Positions 1-10,966 of a stretch of DNA of 64,000 nucleotides are shown here, piece by piece. Below the pieces are notes generated by a model. The model had not been told where the DNA came from, did no database searches, and saw nothing but the letters and a program-made list of their open reading frames with translations. The DNA comes from Paraniabella hibiscisoli (GTDB lineage: Bacteria > Bacteroidota > Bacteroidia > Chitinophagales > Chitinophagaceae). The stretch is from the NCBI RefSeq assembly GCF_022512515.1, contig NZ_JAKWBK010000001.1:1798001-1862000 (forward strand), given 5' to 3'. How positions within the stretch are numbered: position 1 is the stretch's first letter; each line of letters begins with the position of its first letter. A program made the translations under genes and the position numbers.

Positions 1-104
1 TCGATTCTCAGAGCCTTCAAGAATCTTTGACACGCTCTCTTTTGGTTTACGGCCTAATTTCAGGGATACAAAAAATTCCAGCCTAAACTCGAGACCTGCT
101 ACAT
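1..104 (-). CDS. possible partial reading frame running off the left edge
   Basis: On the minus strand an open frame runs from about position 104 to the window edge and reads AGLEFRLEFFVSLKLGRK followed by PKESVSKILEGSENR. It looks protein-like but I do not recognise a family. The only nearby ATG (104-102) is one base out of frame with it, as if a base had been lost, which fits the many indels elsewhere in this window. The 34-bp palindrome lies directly upstream. The evidence is weak and it may be non-coding. Confidence 0.22.
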
Positions 105-120
105 TTTTGGCAAAATAACT

Positions 121-154
121 ATTAAACAAATATTTAATTAAATATTTGTTTAAT
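121..154. repeat. 34-bp perfect AT-rich palindrome
   Basis: Positions 121-154 are identical to their own reverse complement with no spacer; each half contains the 17-base arm attaaacaaatatttaa. It lies in the gap between a possible minus-strand frame at the left edge and the lipoprotein gene at 273. It could be a dimeric-regulator operator or a cruciform-forming site. It lacks the GC-rich stem expected of a rho-independent terminator. Confidence 0.8.
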
Positions 155-272
155 GTATTAAATATGCCTATTTTTAACTAAACGACCTTATTTTAAAACA
201 CGCGCACAAATTTACTGTCAGAAAAAAATGTGAAACACCTGTTAGTACTTACACTGCGCCTTAAATTAATTT

Positions 273-1828
273 ATGAGAAAGAACACTAAAGGCACAACTG
301 CTATTGCGATTTTTCTTTTATTTCTTATAACTATTTTTCATTCCTGCAAAAGGCAAGATAGCCTTATTAAGTCTGAGCCCATTAACCAGTTTGAAGCTAA
401 AGCCTGGCTTCAAAAAAACGGTTTGGCTTACAAAAATGAAACAATCTCGATAAAGGGCAAGTTAACAGGCAAACTCAATTGGGAAAAGTCTAGTCAATAT
501 AATTGGCGAGGGAGAGATTATATAGATATACCGTATGACTTTTATGGCCAACCTTTCATTGGAGGTAACACTGACCTTCTAACAAATTCTTTCAATCTTG
601 TTATTAGAAAAATGCCGATAATAACTATGAAGCAGCCTTAAGAACTACAACTTATGGAGTCTCCATTAACAATGAAAGTGACGATAGTGAGGTGCTTCAG
701 AGTTATATGCTAATAAACGGAACTAAGTCAAATGCCTGGTATAGCGATATGCAGCTCCAAAATCCAAAACTCTCCAAAGACATTACTAAGGATGAACTTC
801 TCCAAATAACGTCAAATCAAAAAACGATCAGTAGATATGTAGAGGGAGATGACTGTAGTTATACCCCTGTCTATACTTATACAAATTGTAATTATTCTAT
901 GGGTGACACGGTAGTTGTAGTGCTGTGTCCGACAATTACATATTTAAAAATTTGTTCTGACCTTCCTCCAAGCACTGTACCTGGCACAGTATTCCCTCCA
1001 ATAGGAGTAGGTGGAACTCCTTCTGGAACTATCCCACCAGGTACAAATACCTCAACTGATCCATGTGCAAGCGCAGCAGTTGCAATGGCAAAGCTTAACA
1101 ACACTTACCAAACAGCAGGCATTCATGATTCAATTAAAAACTTCAATAATTTATATACTAATGCTTTTGAACAAGGATTCTATATAATTGAAAAACGAAC
1201 ATACGATTCGCAAGATAATACTAAATATACTTCTATCTATTACACTTCGCCAGTAGAGCAATCACCATTTACAAATTCTATTACTTTAGGGTATGCTACA
1301 AAAATAAATGAATATATTGTTGGTTTTGTACATACGCATCCTCTAGCTGGAGCTGCTGGTCCATCTGCTGTCGATATATATACCTTGGCTAAGAAAGGTG
1401 TCGATTTTATAAATAGTGCATGGGATCCCAAAAGAATAAATTATTTAGGGAACTTTATAATGGCAGCAGATAGCAGTATATATGGTTTAGCTGTAACCAA
1501 TAATGCATTCGCATTAAATTTTTATAATAATACAAAAAGTACTTATTTAGATGAAAGTACAGCATCTTGGAAAAAAGGTTCTCAAGCTGAAAGTATATTT
1601 AGTGAGGCCTTTAACACATTTTATAAAGCTTATGAAGGCAACAGTAACAGACACAATCTCGCCTTTGAGGCAGCCCAAGTTGAAACATTAAACAAGCTTA
1701 ATACGGGTGTGACGATGGTCAAATACAATAAAAACACAGGCAATTTTGAGCCTGCTGTTCAAAACATTGTCCCCAGAAGGAAGGACAATGGGCACATTGT
1801 TGTAGAGACTCAACTGGAGCTCCGATGA
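273..1828 (+). CDS. secreted lipoprotein with JAMM/MPN-like metalloprotease motif (frameshifted)
   Basis: The N-terminus (MRKNTKG, then a hydrophobic stretch, then FHSC followed by KR) is a lipoprotein signal with the acylated Cys near residue 25, so the product should be anchored outside the inner membrane. After a region of unknown fold comes a Pro/Gly-rich linker (PPSTVPGTVFPPIGVGG), then a C-terminal domain with GFVHTHPLAGAAGPSAVD. This resembles the JAMM zinc motif HxHPx(6)SxxD of JAB1/MPN isopeptidases, with one extra residue before the Ser; a Glu upstream (FYIIEK) could be the catalytic acid. The frame changes once near 610, at a run of five A; adding a base joins residues 1-112 to NADNNYEAALRTTTYG and gives about 518 residues. 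Substrate is unknown. Such domains occur in bacterial peptidoglycan, ubiquitin-like and polymorphic-toxin contexts, none of which can be chosen here. Confidence 0.7.
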
Positions 1829-1878
1829 CCACGACCTCTAAACGTTGTTAAATTCTTATTACCTTTAAAAAATTCATC

Positions 1879-2408
1879 ATGAAAAAAATATCATACTAAT
1901 TATTATAAGTCTAAGCTTTTTTAATTTCATAAATGCTCAACCCTCCCGCGTTGTTCAGGACACGGTTGGTCATTTGAAAAAAATCGAAGCTTTAAAAGCC
2001 AACTATATAGGTCAGCCATTTTCCAAGTTACTAAGTGAAATGCCAATGACTTTTGTAACTTTTGGTCCTATAATGTCCAATTCTAGTGATGTGTCACAAG
2101 AACCTACAACTATTTTCATGTTTTTAAACCCCACTACGGCTGAAGATTATCGATACCCTTATATGAGAATTATTTGGCAGACACCTTTAGATTTTAATGC
2201 ATCTGACGCAGTTGCAAGGTTATCCAGCCCTTTTGGAAGCTGGAACAGTACAGCAATAGCACACTATCAGAATGCTATCGTAGAAAATATACTTATTGGC
2301 GGCCGGGGATCCAACAGACCTGCACCTCCAGGCGGATGGGCTAATTGGACGGGAGGATGGTATGCTGCTGGTAAAAAGGTGATTAAAACTAAAAGTAATG
2401 GAAAATAA
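1879..2408 (+). CDS. small secreted protein of unknown function
   Basis: The start is placed at ATG 1879. Adding one A to the run of seven at 1882-1888 opens a signal peptide (MKKNIILIIISLSFFNF then INA|QP) that continues into the frame ending at 2408, about 177 residues. The mature part carries a Gly/Trp-rich tail (GGWANWTGGWYAAGKK) ending in basic residues. No family is recognised. It follows the JAMM lipoprotein on the same strand with 50 bases between, so cotranscription and a shared function are plausible. It could be a substrate, partner or protective protein of that putative protease, but this is only inference from position. Confidence 0.55.
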
Positions 2409-2559
2409 AGATTGGTATTGTTGAATACATGATGTACCTTTTTCTCTCAAAACCAATTTTTTTAAATCGAAGCCAATGCGAACCTTTACACATTTGTATG
2501 GGAAAGAACTAATAATAAAATAGCTCTGGTAAATTGCTTACACAAAGACGCAAAACAAT

Positions 2560-2591
2560 AAAGCCGCTTCAAATACTTTTGAGACGGCTTT
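2560..2591. terminator. bidirectional hairpin terminator
   Basis: AAAGCCG at 2560-2566 pairs with CGGCTTT at 2585-2591, and inner bases TTCAAA pair with TTTGAG across a short loop, with one C-A mismatch. T-rich DNA follows on the minus strand. It lies between the end of the plus-strand secreted-protein gene (2408) and the end of the minus-strand DUF5007-like gene (2608), so it can serve both. Confidence 0.7.
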
Positions 2592-2607
2592 ATTGAGAAG
2601 GCAAAGT

Positions 2608-3592
2608 TTAAGGTGTCGGCACCCTTACTGCATCCGGCAATTGATACTCTATTATAAATGTTCCCTCCATTTTAATAGTAAACGCAAACCGAAGATTCGC
2701 ATTCAAAAGCCCGACAGTTGACCCGTCAAACACAATATTTTTTCGGGGATACGATAATAGATCAGGTGCCCCCAATCGGTGCCGCCTGCAATATATTTGG
2801 CTAAAGGAAAAGGAGCCACTTCGAAGTCGCATACCAAAGCCGTGTCGGTAAATACAACCGGGTTGAATTTGGCGTAGCTCAAAAATGTAGGCCGGTCGCC
2901 TCTTGCAATTACCTCTCCCTTGCTTGGATTAAACGGTGATCCATTTTTATCTGAAATCTTTAAGATGATTCTTGCACCGTCTGCCGACACTCTTGTAAAC
3001 TTTAGTATGGGATTTCTTTTGGCGAAAGTAGTGCCCGCCAGGTCAAATGCATTGTCTACATTATCCTCAATCAGGAACATATCTTCCTGTGTAGGGTCTA
3101 CTACATGAATTCTTCCAAATGAGGGATAGAGTCTTGAGCCGGCGCTATTGGTTGCCTTGATATCGAAATTATAAATTCCCAGGGGAAGATTTAAAGCGGC
3201 TTTGTTAAACGATAGCTGCCCGCTTGCTGTATTAAAATCCATGGGAAGAACCGAAACGGTTTCTCTTTTAGCATTCAACAAAGCAACGGTGGTATCCGTT
3301 TCTGCATTAAATGACATGCCGGGTTTAAAAACGGTTACGTCGTATTTAGTGTTAAATGCTTCCGATAAAGGTTTCCCCGAGCTGTCTCTCAGGTTGAGGA
3401 GTTCGAAGGTAATGGGAGGGGTCGATCCATCGGCAAATATTTTTGCCGATTGAACGAGCGCCAGCCCTCGCTGTGCGTAAAGATCGGGGGATGTATATCT
3501 GAGCGTTTCGCTTAAAAACCCTGTTGAATCTTTTTACAATTGATAGCGCCAAAAACAAGCAGGGTAAAAGCGGGTATTAAATATTTTCTCAT
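2608..3592 (-). CDS. DUF5007-like lipoprotein of a SusC/D locus
   Basis: Restored length is about 328 residues. It starts at ATG 3592 with MRKYLIPAFTLLVFGAINC, a lipoprotein signal ending at Cys, followed by KKD. The frame shifts near 3532 (A-run after the Cys codon) and near 2737 (six-base A/T run; restoring it gives RIPEKNIVFDG). The body has Ig-like beta segments (GIYNFDIKATNSAG, FGRIHVVDPTQEDMF). The sequence and its position as last gene of a SusC-SusD-fasciclin operon match my memory of the DUF5007 family, but I could not search. It is probably an outer-membrane accessory lipoprotein of the uptake system, with ligand unknown. Confidence 0.6.
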
Positions 3593-3631
3593 TATTTACC
3601 TGTTTAAAATTTGATTTGAAAATAAATGCGT

Positions 3632-4310
3632 CTAATTCGCATTGTTGGCATTAAAAAATAACCGGTGAAAGCCGTCTAACACATGTACCACGCCATTGGT
3701 TGTCATGATGCCGGACGATTGTACCCATACTACTTTATCCACCTCGGGAGTTGGAATAGTGGAGGGGTCAAGCACTTCGCTGTCATCTCCACCAATAACC
3801 TTAGTATAGGTTATGTAGTCCACGTAATCAACATAAGCGCCATAATTGTAGGTTCTGGCAAGACCCAGTTTAATACGGGTATTGGTCATGCTTCCGAAAT
3901 TAGATTGGTAGAAATTGCCCTTGGTCGTCAATACGGTTCTGCCCAATTTCTCCGGGAATATATAGGTCTTTAAAGAATCGAGCCGCCATAAAGGAATACT
4001 ATCAAGCGTGTAGGTGATGTTCTCATCGCCCAGTTCTATGGCCCTGATATTCTTCATGGCTTTTAAATACTCATCCACTCCATAATTGGTGGTAGCAAAA
4101 AAGTGGTTTGCTGGTTTACCGCATCTTTCAAGCCGGCACGGTCAATGAGGCGTACCAGCGACGAAAATACAGGCTTTGACTTCAGGTAGTCATAAGTGGT
4201 CATATTTACATTTTCGTCAGACTTACCGCCATCCACCGCATAGTCTTTTTACAGGACGCGGCTATGAAAACAACGCCGATCATAATGACTGTCAGAATTT
4301 TATTTTTCAT
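3632..4310 (-). CDS. fasciclin (FAS1) domain lipoprotein
   Basis: The start at ATG 4310 gives MKNKILTVIMIGVVFIAASC, a lipoprotein signal, then KKDYAVDGGKSDENVN. A single FAS1 domain follows: an N-terminal stretch ending QTTFFATTNYGVDEYL and the diagnostic C-terminal H2 box TTNGVVHVLDGFHRLFF. The frame shifts near 4248 (A-run after the Cys codon) and near 4110 (T-run); after repair the length is about 226 residues, normal for a one-domain protein. FAS1 domains mediate adhesion or ligand binding. The gene sits 39 bases upstream of the DUF5007-like gene and 129 bases downstream of susD, so it belongs to the same uptake operon, presumably on the cell surface. Confidence 0.8.
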
Positions 4311-4439
4311 GTGTATATTTTTTATTGATTCTGGCCACATGGAATTCCACATAAAAATTTTTACCGCATCGGGTATAAAGTTTATTCGAAAATTTTTACG
4401 CTTCATTTCATTATTACAGTTTATGTGAATGAATGATAA

Positions 4440-6190
4440 TTATACTTTACCGCGCCAGTATAGTGTTTGGGTAAGGAATTTGTTATCGTTGAACAGGAGC
4501 GGGTAAATGGGCCAGTAAAAACCTTCGCCTCTAAACCGGGCAGTGCTCATCCAGCCAATAAACTCCGTATACATCCTGGTGCGTAAGAGGTCGAAGTAAA
4601 CATGCCCCTCCATATATAATTCCTTACCTCTTTCGAGCATATACTCCCTGGTCAGGTCGAACTTAGTATCGGTTGCGCTAACCCTTATCGATCCGGAATG
4701 GTTCCTGTCCCGGAAGAAGTTAATGATCTGGGCAGCAGTGCTGAGGTCATTTTTGTATAAGGCCACTTCGGCTTGCAATAGGCGCATATCACTTAATCTG
4801 AAAACAGGGATATTATTGCTCAGGTAGCCATTGGTTCTGTTGCCCGGGTTGCGGTAAATAATATTCCTGTATTTAATAAGATTGGTTCCCTGTGTGCCCG
4901 ATTTGGCAAAATTGTTTCGATACCTTACTTCTCCCTCGTCCGGACCGTTGCCTCCAACGAGTACCAGGTCGTCACCAACATAAGCGTAACCCGGACCCAT
5001 TCCTGCATCGACAACACTGGTAACATCTGTCTCCACGCCACCTAAGGTGGTATAATACCTTGTGCCAATTACTTTTAAAGGAAGGAACTGCCAGTTTCCG
5101 GAAAGATAAACAAAGCCTTCCCCATACCCGGTTCTTTCCACACCGTAGTGGTTATCGATGTATTGGTCGGGTACCCAGAATCTCGGAGTAGAGCTATAGC
5201 CTTGCACATAAGTTCCTGTTAGAAAGCCCAGGCCAATATGATAATAAGCGCCTTCCTGGTTATTCTCGCTCATGGCAACTTCAAAAATGCTTTCAGTGGA
5301 AGGGTTGATAAACTGGTCGCCATACTTAGCCGTATCTACCAGTGAATAGCCGCCACGTGCAATTAATGTATTTAGCGTGGTATCGGCGCTGTTAACGTCG
5401 CTCATGATGGGATTATCGGTGTTGACATTGGTCATCGTAGCCCGCCACAGGTATAAGTGAGCCAAAAGTGCATAAACAGAACCCCTGTTCGCAATCACCC
5501 CTTTTTCCTGTATGGCTTCATTACCCCAGTTAAGCATATTGATAGCGGCATGGCAGTCGTTTTCAATTTGTTTCATAACGTCTGCCTTTGGAGAACGTGG
5601 TAATTGCGGTGCGCTCAAAACATCATCGTACGCTTCGGTAACCAGAGGCACATCTCCCCAAACCTTAACCAGCTGAAAGTAGCTTAAGGCCCTTATGAAA
5701 AGGGCTTGACCCATAATTTTGTTTTTAAAGGATGCTACATTAATCACGTCTTTAGCCAGTTTATCATCTGCTATCAGTGGGATCTTTTTAAGGATGATAT
5801 TACTGTAGGCAATGGTTTTGTAAAAAACGGTCCAGTCGCCCAATGTTTGTATATTATACTGGAATGTAAAATCGCCTCCCTGTATGCCTTCCAGCCCATC
5901 GCCATTGTAATTGATAGTAAGATAGCTGGTCGATGTAGTTTGCGCGTCGCCATACATATTGTAGCGGAAGGCATTTTCTTCGTAAGATGAGGTGGCTGTA
6001 AAAGATGCCCTGAGCAAGGAGTAGTTGCCTGCAATAGCAAACTCGCAATCCCTGGCAGTTTGCCAGAATACCTCGTCATAGGTAGAGTTTTGCGGCTGTT
6101 GTTCTAATATTTTTTGCAGGAGCTCATGCTGATAAGCCAGCATAGCGTTAGCAGGAGTAAAAGATATCGGTATTTAATATTGTATTGCAT
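4440..6190 (-). CDS. susD: SusD/RagB-family surface lipoprotein
   Basis: This is the substrate-binding partner of the SusC channel encoded just upstream. The true start is ATG 6190, reading MQYNIKYRYLLLLLTLCW then LISMSSC, a lipoprotein signal with Cys near residue 25, followed by KKYLEQQPQ; the frame shifts near 6113. The body shows SusD hallmarks: an N-terminal region with FWQTARDCEFAIAGNYSLLR, TPR-like helices (KIMGQALFIRALSYFQLV, RGSVYALLAHLYLWRA) and a C-terminal RLSDMRLLQAEVALYKN followed by ERGKELYMEGHVYFDLLR. Length is about 583 residues, typical of the family. The 46-base gap to susC implies cotranscription. The glycan or other ligand cannot be read from sequence. Confidence 0.9.
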
Positions 6191-6236
6191 TTTTTTAATT
6201 ATTTGGAATTAAAAAATCTGATTGAAAATGCCTGTA

Positions 6237-9200
6237 CTAAAACAGCACCTGCAGACCTAATGTGTATTTTTAGGAATGGGGTATCCATCTCCCGCATACT
6301 CTCCATAAGAGTTTACATTCTCTGCATCGGGTAGTAGTTTTGAAGCCTGCCAACGGGCTGCGTTATCAAGTGTTCGAATATTTTGAAACTGCCCAGTCCC
6401 CATTTTTTTATTATAGGTGCGGGTATATTGTATTGGAGGTTAATATTTTTAAGCCTCACAAAATCACCTTTGGTTAAGAAAAAGCTTTGAGCGGACGTAT
6501 AGTAATACAGGTAAGTACCCAGATCATATTTAGCGTAGGTGGCATTGTCTCCCGGCTGTCGCCAGATATTGATCGCATCCAGGTTAGGTGTTGAGTATTG
6601 TGCAAAATTGTTTTGCGGGTCTCCGGAAGTAGAATTGCTGAATTGATCTGCCAGGAACAGGTTCAGGATATCGCGTTTAAATACAAAATTGAAGAACAGC
6701 CCAACCGTGAAATTATTCCAGGTAAAATTATTCGTCCAGCCTCCTGTGATCCTGGGGTTCGGGTCACCCATCGGGATTTTGTCGGGGTTGATCCCGCTGT
6801 TAAATACATCGGTAAAGTAATCGCCGTCTACATCCTGGATGTAAAAGGAACCAGCAGTAAAGGTCCCGTTTGAGTTCCTGTATTTAGCACCTGTGAAGGG
6901 ATTTACAGGTATATCATCTTCTGTGGCAAAAACACCTAATGTGCGATACAGGTAGAAAGCATTGATAGGACTTCCTACTGAAAGAATATGGGATTTGTCA
7001 AAACGATCTCCATCCATTACAAGATCCCTGTTGCCATTAGGCAGGTTCATGATCGCATTTTTATTGTAGCTGATGTTTAGCCGGCTAAACCATTTAACCG
7101 GGCTGCTTTGTGGTAAAGGATTTGCAGCCAGCGTTAATTCCACCCCCGCGTTTCTAACACCAATGGCATTGGTTAAAGCTTTGGAGTAGCCGGTGGTTAC
7201 CGGCAGGTTTACGGAGAACAATTGTAAAGAGCTTTCTTTATTATAAACATCAATGGAGCCGGAATACTTTCCTTTTTCTACTTCAAAGTCCAACCCAATA
7301 TTCCATTGTTTTGATTTTTCCCAGGACAGGCTGGACTGTGCTGCACCATCTCTCAGGTTGGGGGTAATGGCGGTTACGCCGTTGTAAGAGCTGGAGCCCT
7401 CATTCCCGGGGTAAGCTCCTGCGTTAACCGTGTAAAGATTGTATTGCAGGTAGTTCCTTGAAGGCAGGCTTCCCGAGGTGCCCAGCGAACCTCTTATTTT
7501 AAAAAGATTGATGGCCGAAGAAAAATCCTGGAAGAACTTTTCTTCAGACAAGATCCAGGCGGCAGAAGCTGAAGGGAAGAAGCCCCATTTATTACCGGCA
7601 CCAAACCTCGACGAGCCGTCCCATCTTCCCGCAAACGAGAACAGGTAACGATCTTTGAAATCATAAGACAGGCGACTGTAGTAAGATAATAATCCATAGG
7701 CCTGGTAGTCAGAATAAGCTCCCAGGTTTTTAAGTAAAACACCCTGCACCACTTTTATATTATCAGATGCTCCAAAGGATCCTGAAGCAGAAGTGTTTTC
7801 AAAAACATTGAACTGGATATCCTGGCCTACAACGCCGCTAAAATTATGTTCGCCCCATTTATTGGTATAGGATAAATAATTAGAAGTAAGCATATCCTCG
7901 ATCTGGTCGCTATAGGTATAAGAATAGTTACCCAGGAAACTTTCCATGGCACTGGTACGGTTATAGTTTCTTCTCGATGTGGAATATTTATATGAACTAA
8001 GCGAATTGAGTTTCAAATGCTCATTAAAAGCATAAGAGAGGTTCAGGTTCATATTAAAAACATTGGAAAGGTTTTTATCGAGGCTTTCATCATAAGATGC
8101 CAGTATCGATTCCTTTTTGGCTTCACTTAAATTAAAAAGAGAAGATGGCATATTGCCTGCGCCTAAACTAAACGGGTTGATATTCAGATTTTCCAATCTT
8201 GGATCAGCGCCTAGTCCCCGGCTCCTGGTGGTACGGGTGAAAAACAGTATAGGATTTATTTCCAGCTTGCCCTTCATTGCTTTGGACAGCATGTTGAGCC
8301 TGGCAGAATATCTTTTAAATCCGGTAGCCTTAATAATGCCCTGCTCGTCATAGTACCCTGTACTAAAGCGGTAGGTAGACCCGTTTTCACTTCCACCTGA
8401 AATACCCAGGTCTACATTATTGATAGAACCTGATTGGTAAAAAGGTCTTGCCAGTCTGTATTACCGTTAAATGCCGGATTTAAACTGTCTGTTAAGAGGT
8501 AGGGCAACTGTTGCTGCTGTGCATAGGTAAGCTGATCCTGGAGTACTCTCAACTTCTGTTGTCTTTCTGTGGTTCCAAGGGTAACTTCACGAAGCTTTGG
8601 GCGTTCGGTGTACCCGGTGAATCCCGACAAGGTGACTCTGGGAGCGCCGCTTCTGCCTTTCCTGGTAGTTATGAGTATTACGCCATTGGCTGCTCTGGAT
8701 CCGTAAATGGCGGCGGCAGATGCATCTTTCAGAACATCTATCGATTCAATATCATTGGGATTGATGCCGGCCAGGTAGTTGATGCCTGTGCCCGATCCGG
8801 GTGTTACATATTCCTCATTAGATTGTGGTACACCGTCCACTACATACAGGGGTGAACTTATTACATTGTTTTGATCCCACTGGGAACTGACTAATGAACT
8901 ACCCCGAACGCTTACGGCTGCTCTTGCTCCGGGGTCACCACTAAAGTTCTGAACGTTTACCCCGGAGAGGCGTCCCTGCATTAACTGGTCAAAACTCGAC
9001 ATAGGCAGATTTTCTATTTCCTTACCGGAAATGCTGGCAATAGATGCAGTAGACTTTTTACGGGTTACTTTTTGATAACCAATAAGCACTACTTCCTCCA
9101 TATTGCCCTGGTCAGCATCTAGCGGGATATCTACCTGAGTTTTACTCTCAATAGGAATGACTTTCCTGGAAAAGCCAACTGCAGAAACTTCCAGAACGGG

Positions 9201-9408
9201 CTTGGCTCCCGTGACGTTCATTGAAAATGAACCATCTTCGCCGGTTGGTACACCCTGGCTGGTTCCTTGTTGCATAACTGTAGCGCCGGGAATTGGATTT
9301 CCTTTTGCCATCATGTACCTTTCCGGTAATGGGCGTGGTTTGCGCTAAAACCGCGTGCATGCTCGCAAACAGGCATAACATGCACAGAAAAAATTGCTTT
9401 TTTTTCAT
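6237..9408 (-). CDS. susC: SusC/RagA-family TonB-dependent outer-membrane transporter
   Basis: The restored protein is about 1057 residues. It has a signal peptide (MKKKQFFLCMLCLFASMHA, VLAQ), a carboxypeptidase-D-like domain (TGKVHDGKGNPIPGATV), a TonB plug (GYQKVTRKKSTASIASISG, YVVDGVPQS, SIDVLKDASAAAIYGSRA and NGVILITTRKG) and a long C-terminal beta-barrel with many aromatic strands, ending TLGLQVLF. Four shifts are needed: near 9305 (one extra A), 8437 (T-run), 6385 and 6262. Energy comes from TonB-ExbBD; with SusD it imports a bound macromolecule. No ECF sigma or anti-sigma gene adjoins it, and no glycosidase is in the operon, so neither control nor substrate can be inferred. A possible AAAACGTTTT operator lies 60 bases upstream. 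Confidence 0.92.
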
Positions 9409-9467
9409 TCGCAGGTTTTTGTGTTTAGTAAATTGAAATGTTACAAGTGTGGCAGATATCTCTCTGT

Positions 9468-9477
9468 AAAACGTTTT
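9468..9477. promoter_or_regulatory. AAAACGTTTT palindrome, possible LacI-type operator
   Basis: A ten-base perfect palindrome with a central CG lies about 60 bases upstream of the susC start. LacI/GalR operators share an AAACG/CGTTT core. No LacI-type gene is in the window, and a site this short is expected by chance every so often in AT-rich DNA. Confidence 0.25.
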
Positions 9478-9790
9478 CTCTCTACCAAAATATTAACATT
9501 ATTTTAATAAAGCAACACACATTTTAATTATTTTAAAAAGTGGGTAAGATCGTGCTACTGGAAGTTAAAATGCGGTTAACCCTTAGTTAGAATTGGATTA
9601 GAAAACCGCGAAAACATACAGAAGTTGGAGCTTGTTGCTGGTTTTACACGGAAAAAAGCCGAAAGCAAACACTCAATGGTTGAAAAGGATCAAGGGCATT
9701 AAAGAAAGAGGAGGTGAGTTTGGTTGGAATTGTTGGGGTTAGCAAAGGTGTAAAGAACAGAAAGGGTGGAGGTTCAAAGGAGCTATCTTA

Positions 9791-9829
9791 AAAAATCAGG
9801 CTTCATGTCATGAAGTGCATAAAGCCTGA
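9791..9829 (-). terminator. hairpin terminator after the TSGG-repeat gene
   Basis: TCAGGCTT (9796-9803) pairs with AAGCCTGA (9822-9829), with a nested inverted repeat CTTCATgtcATGAAG at 9801-9815 that could form an alternative stem. On the minus strand six T follow the stem. It is 50 bases beyond the stop of the gene at 9879. Confidence 0.65.
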
Positions 9830-9878
9830 ATCATATTTTTGTATCCTGCGCAGGGCCGGAATGAATGCTAATGAGCGG

Positions 9879-10856
9879 TTACATTTTCACATCTACCGAA
9901 CCTCCTGATGTAGAGGCTTCTACAACAAGATTGCCTTTACCCAGCGAGCCTTTTACACGATCTTTTTAACAGTACCGCTAAAATTACGGAGCTCCGAAAT
10001 GCGCACCTTATCCCCTTTTAAGTCCAGCTGCGCATCTTTTGTTTCCGGCATATTCAAGTGAATGCTGCCGCCGGAGGTATGCAGCTTAACAAAATCGCGG
10101 GTAGCTTTAAGATCTGCCGTAATTTGGCCGCCGCTGGTTCTGGCATTAAGGTTACCATCTATTTCTTTTAGATGAATACTGCCCCCAGAAGTTGCCGTGC
10201 TGAAGTCACCATTAACATTCCTGGCTGAGATGGAGCCGCCGCTTGTATGGGCGCTTACTGTTCCGGAGAGATTAGACAAATGCAGGGAACCTCCTGATGT
10301 ATTGAGTTTAACGGTACCGGCTAAATCGTCAGCAGTGATCTGGCCTCCACTAGTGGTAAGATCTATATTCTTTGAAAGATTTTTACGGTAATACTGCCTC
10401 CGCTGGTTCTGCCGGTTACCTCACCTTCAATATTCTGTACGTTCAGGCTGCCTCCACTGGTCCGGATATCGGCATTAACCTGGTTGCTGCTGTAAACAAT
10501 AAAAGAAATGCTTAGTGAGGTTTTATTCGACCATTTTACATTTTTTCTTTTGGCGGTTGCGGTTAAAATACCCGCCTGCGAACGAAGATCTATATCGTAA
10601 TATTCGTTGAGTATCTGCTGAATTTCAGATTTTGTTTTGCGATCCCCCCAATTATTAGGAGTAACGTACATTTCTACCTTGCCCTCATGCTCACCACCTT
10701 TTACCTGTATCGATCCCCGCTGGTTTCTACTTTCAGGGTTTTAATAGTGGCAACATTAAATGACTCGGTTCGATAGGGAGATTCTCTATCGGACTTCTGG
10801 GCTATAAGCGCCATTCCAAAACAAAGAAAGATCGCAAGCAGGAGGGTTCTCTTCAT
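9879..10856 (-). CDS. secreted DUF4097-type beta-helix repeat protein
   Basis: The protein starts MKRTLLLAIFLCFGMALIAQ, a signal peptide, and is about 325 residues after repair. It contains ten copies of a TSGG-centred repeat with a period near 20 residues (for example RTSGGSLNVQNIEGEVTG, HTSGGSISARNVNGDF), ending STSGGSVDVKM. Such spacing suggests stacked beta-solenoid coils, as in DUF4097/DUF2807 putative adhesins. A charged segment (KRKNVKWSNKTSLSISF) separates the first copy from the rest. Frames shift near 10712 (G-run), 10378 (A-run) and 9965 (A-run). It is likely periplasmic or surface exposed; no ligand is known. It appears to be a single-gene unit, 110 bases downstream of the helicase-nuclease gene and followed by a terminator. 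Confidence 0.75.
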
Positions 10857-10966
10857 AAAACAATTTTTTTAATTTGATAGATGATGGCTAATCAGTATCC
10901 TGACGACCAATACCTATTAATCGTATAAAGCTTTAAAATGTTACACTTGTTTTGTACCGCCGCTGA

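Larger units (their letters stand above)
9409..9878. other. intergenic region upstream of susC
   Basis: These 470 bases carry no convincing gene. On the minus strand they should hold the susC promoter. The susC-proximal 130 bases are AT-rich; the distal part holds the terminator of the gene entering from the other side only if read on the minus strand (9791-9829 lies downstream of the DUF4097-type gene at 9879). Confidence 0.6.

Noticed and set aside
892-1104. A minus-strand frame under the Pro-rich linker of the JAMM lipoprotein
   Set aside because: It mirrors the Pro/Gly codons of the real gene and has no signal or motif.
4311-4406. N-terminal extension of the fasciclin protein (start at 4406)
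   Set aside because: It would put 32 basic/hydrophobic residues before a clear lipoprotein signal; MKNKILTVIM at 4310 is the sensible start.
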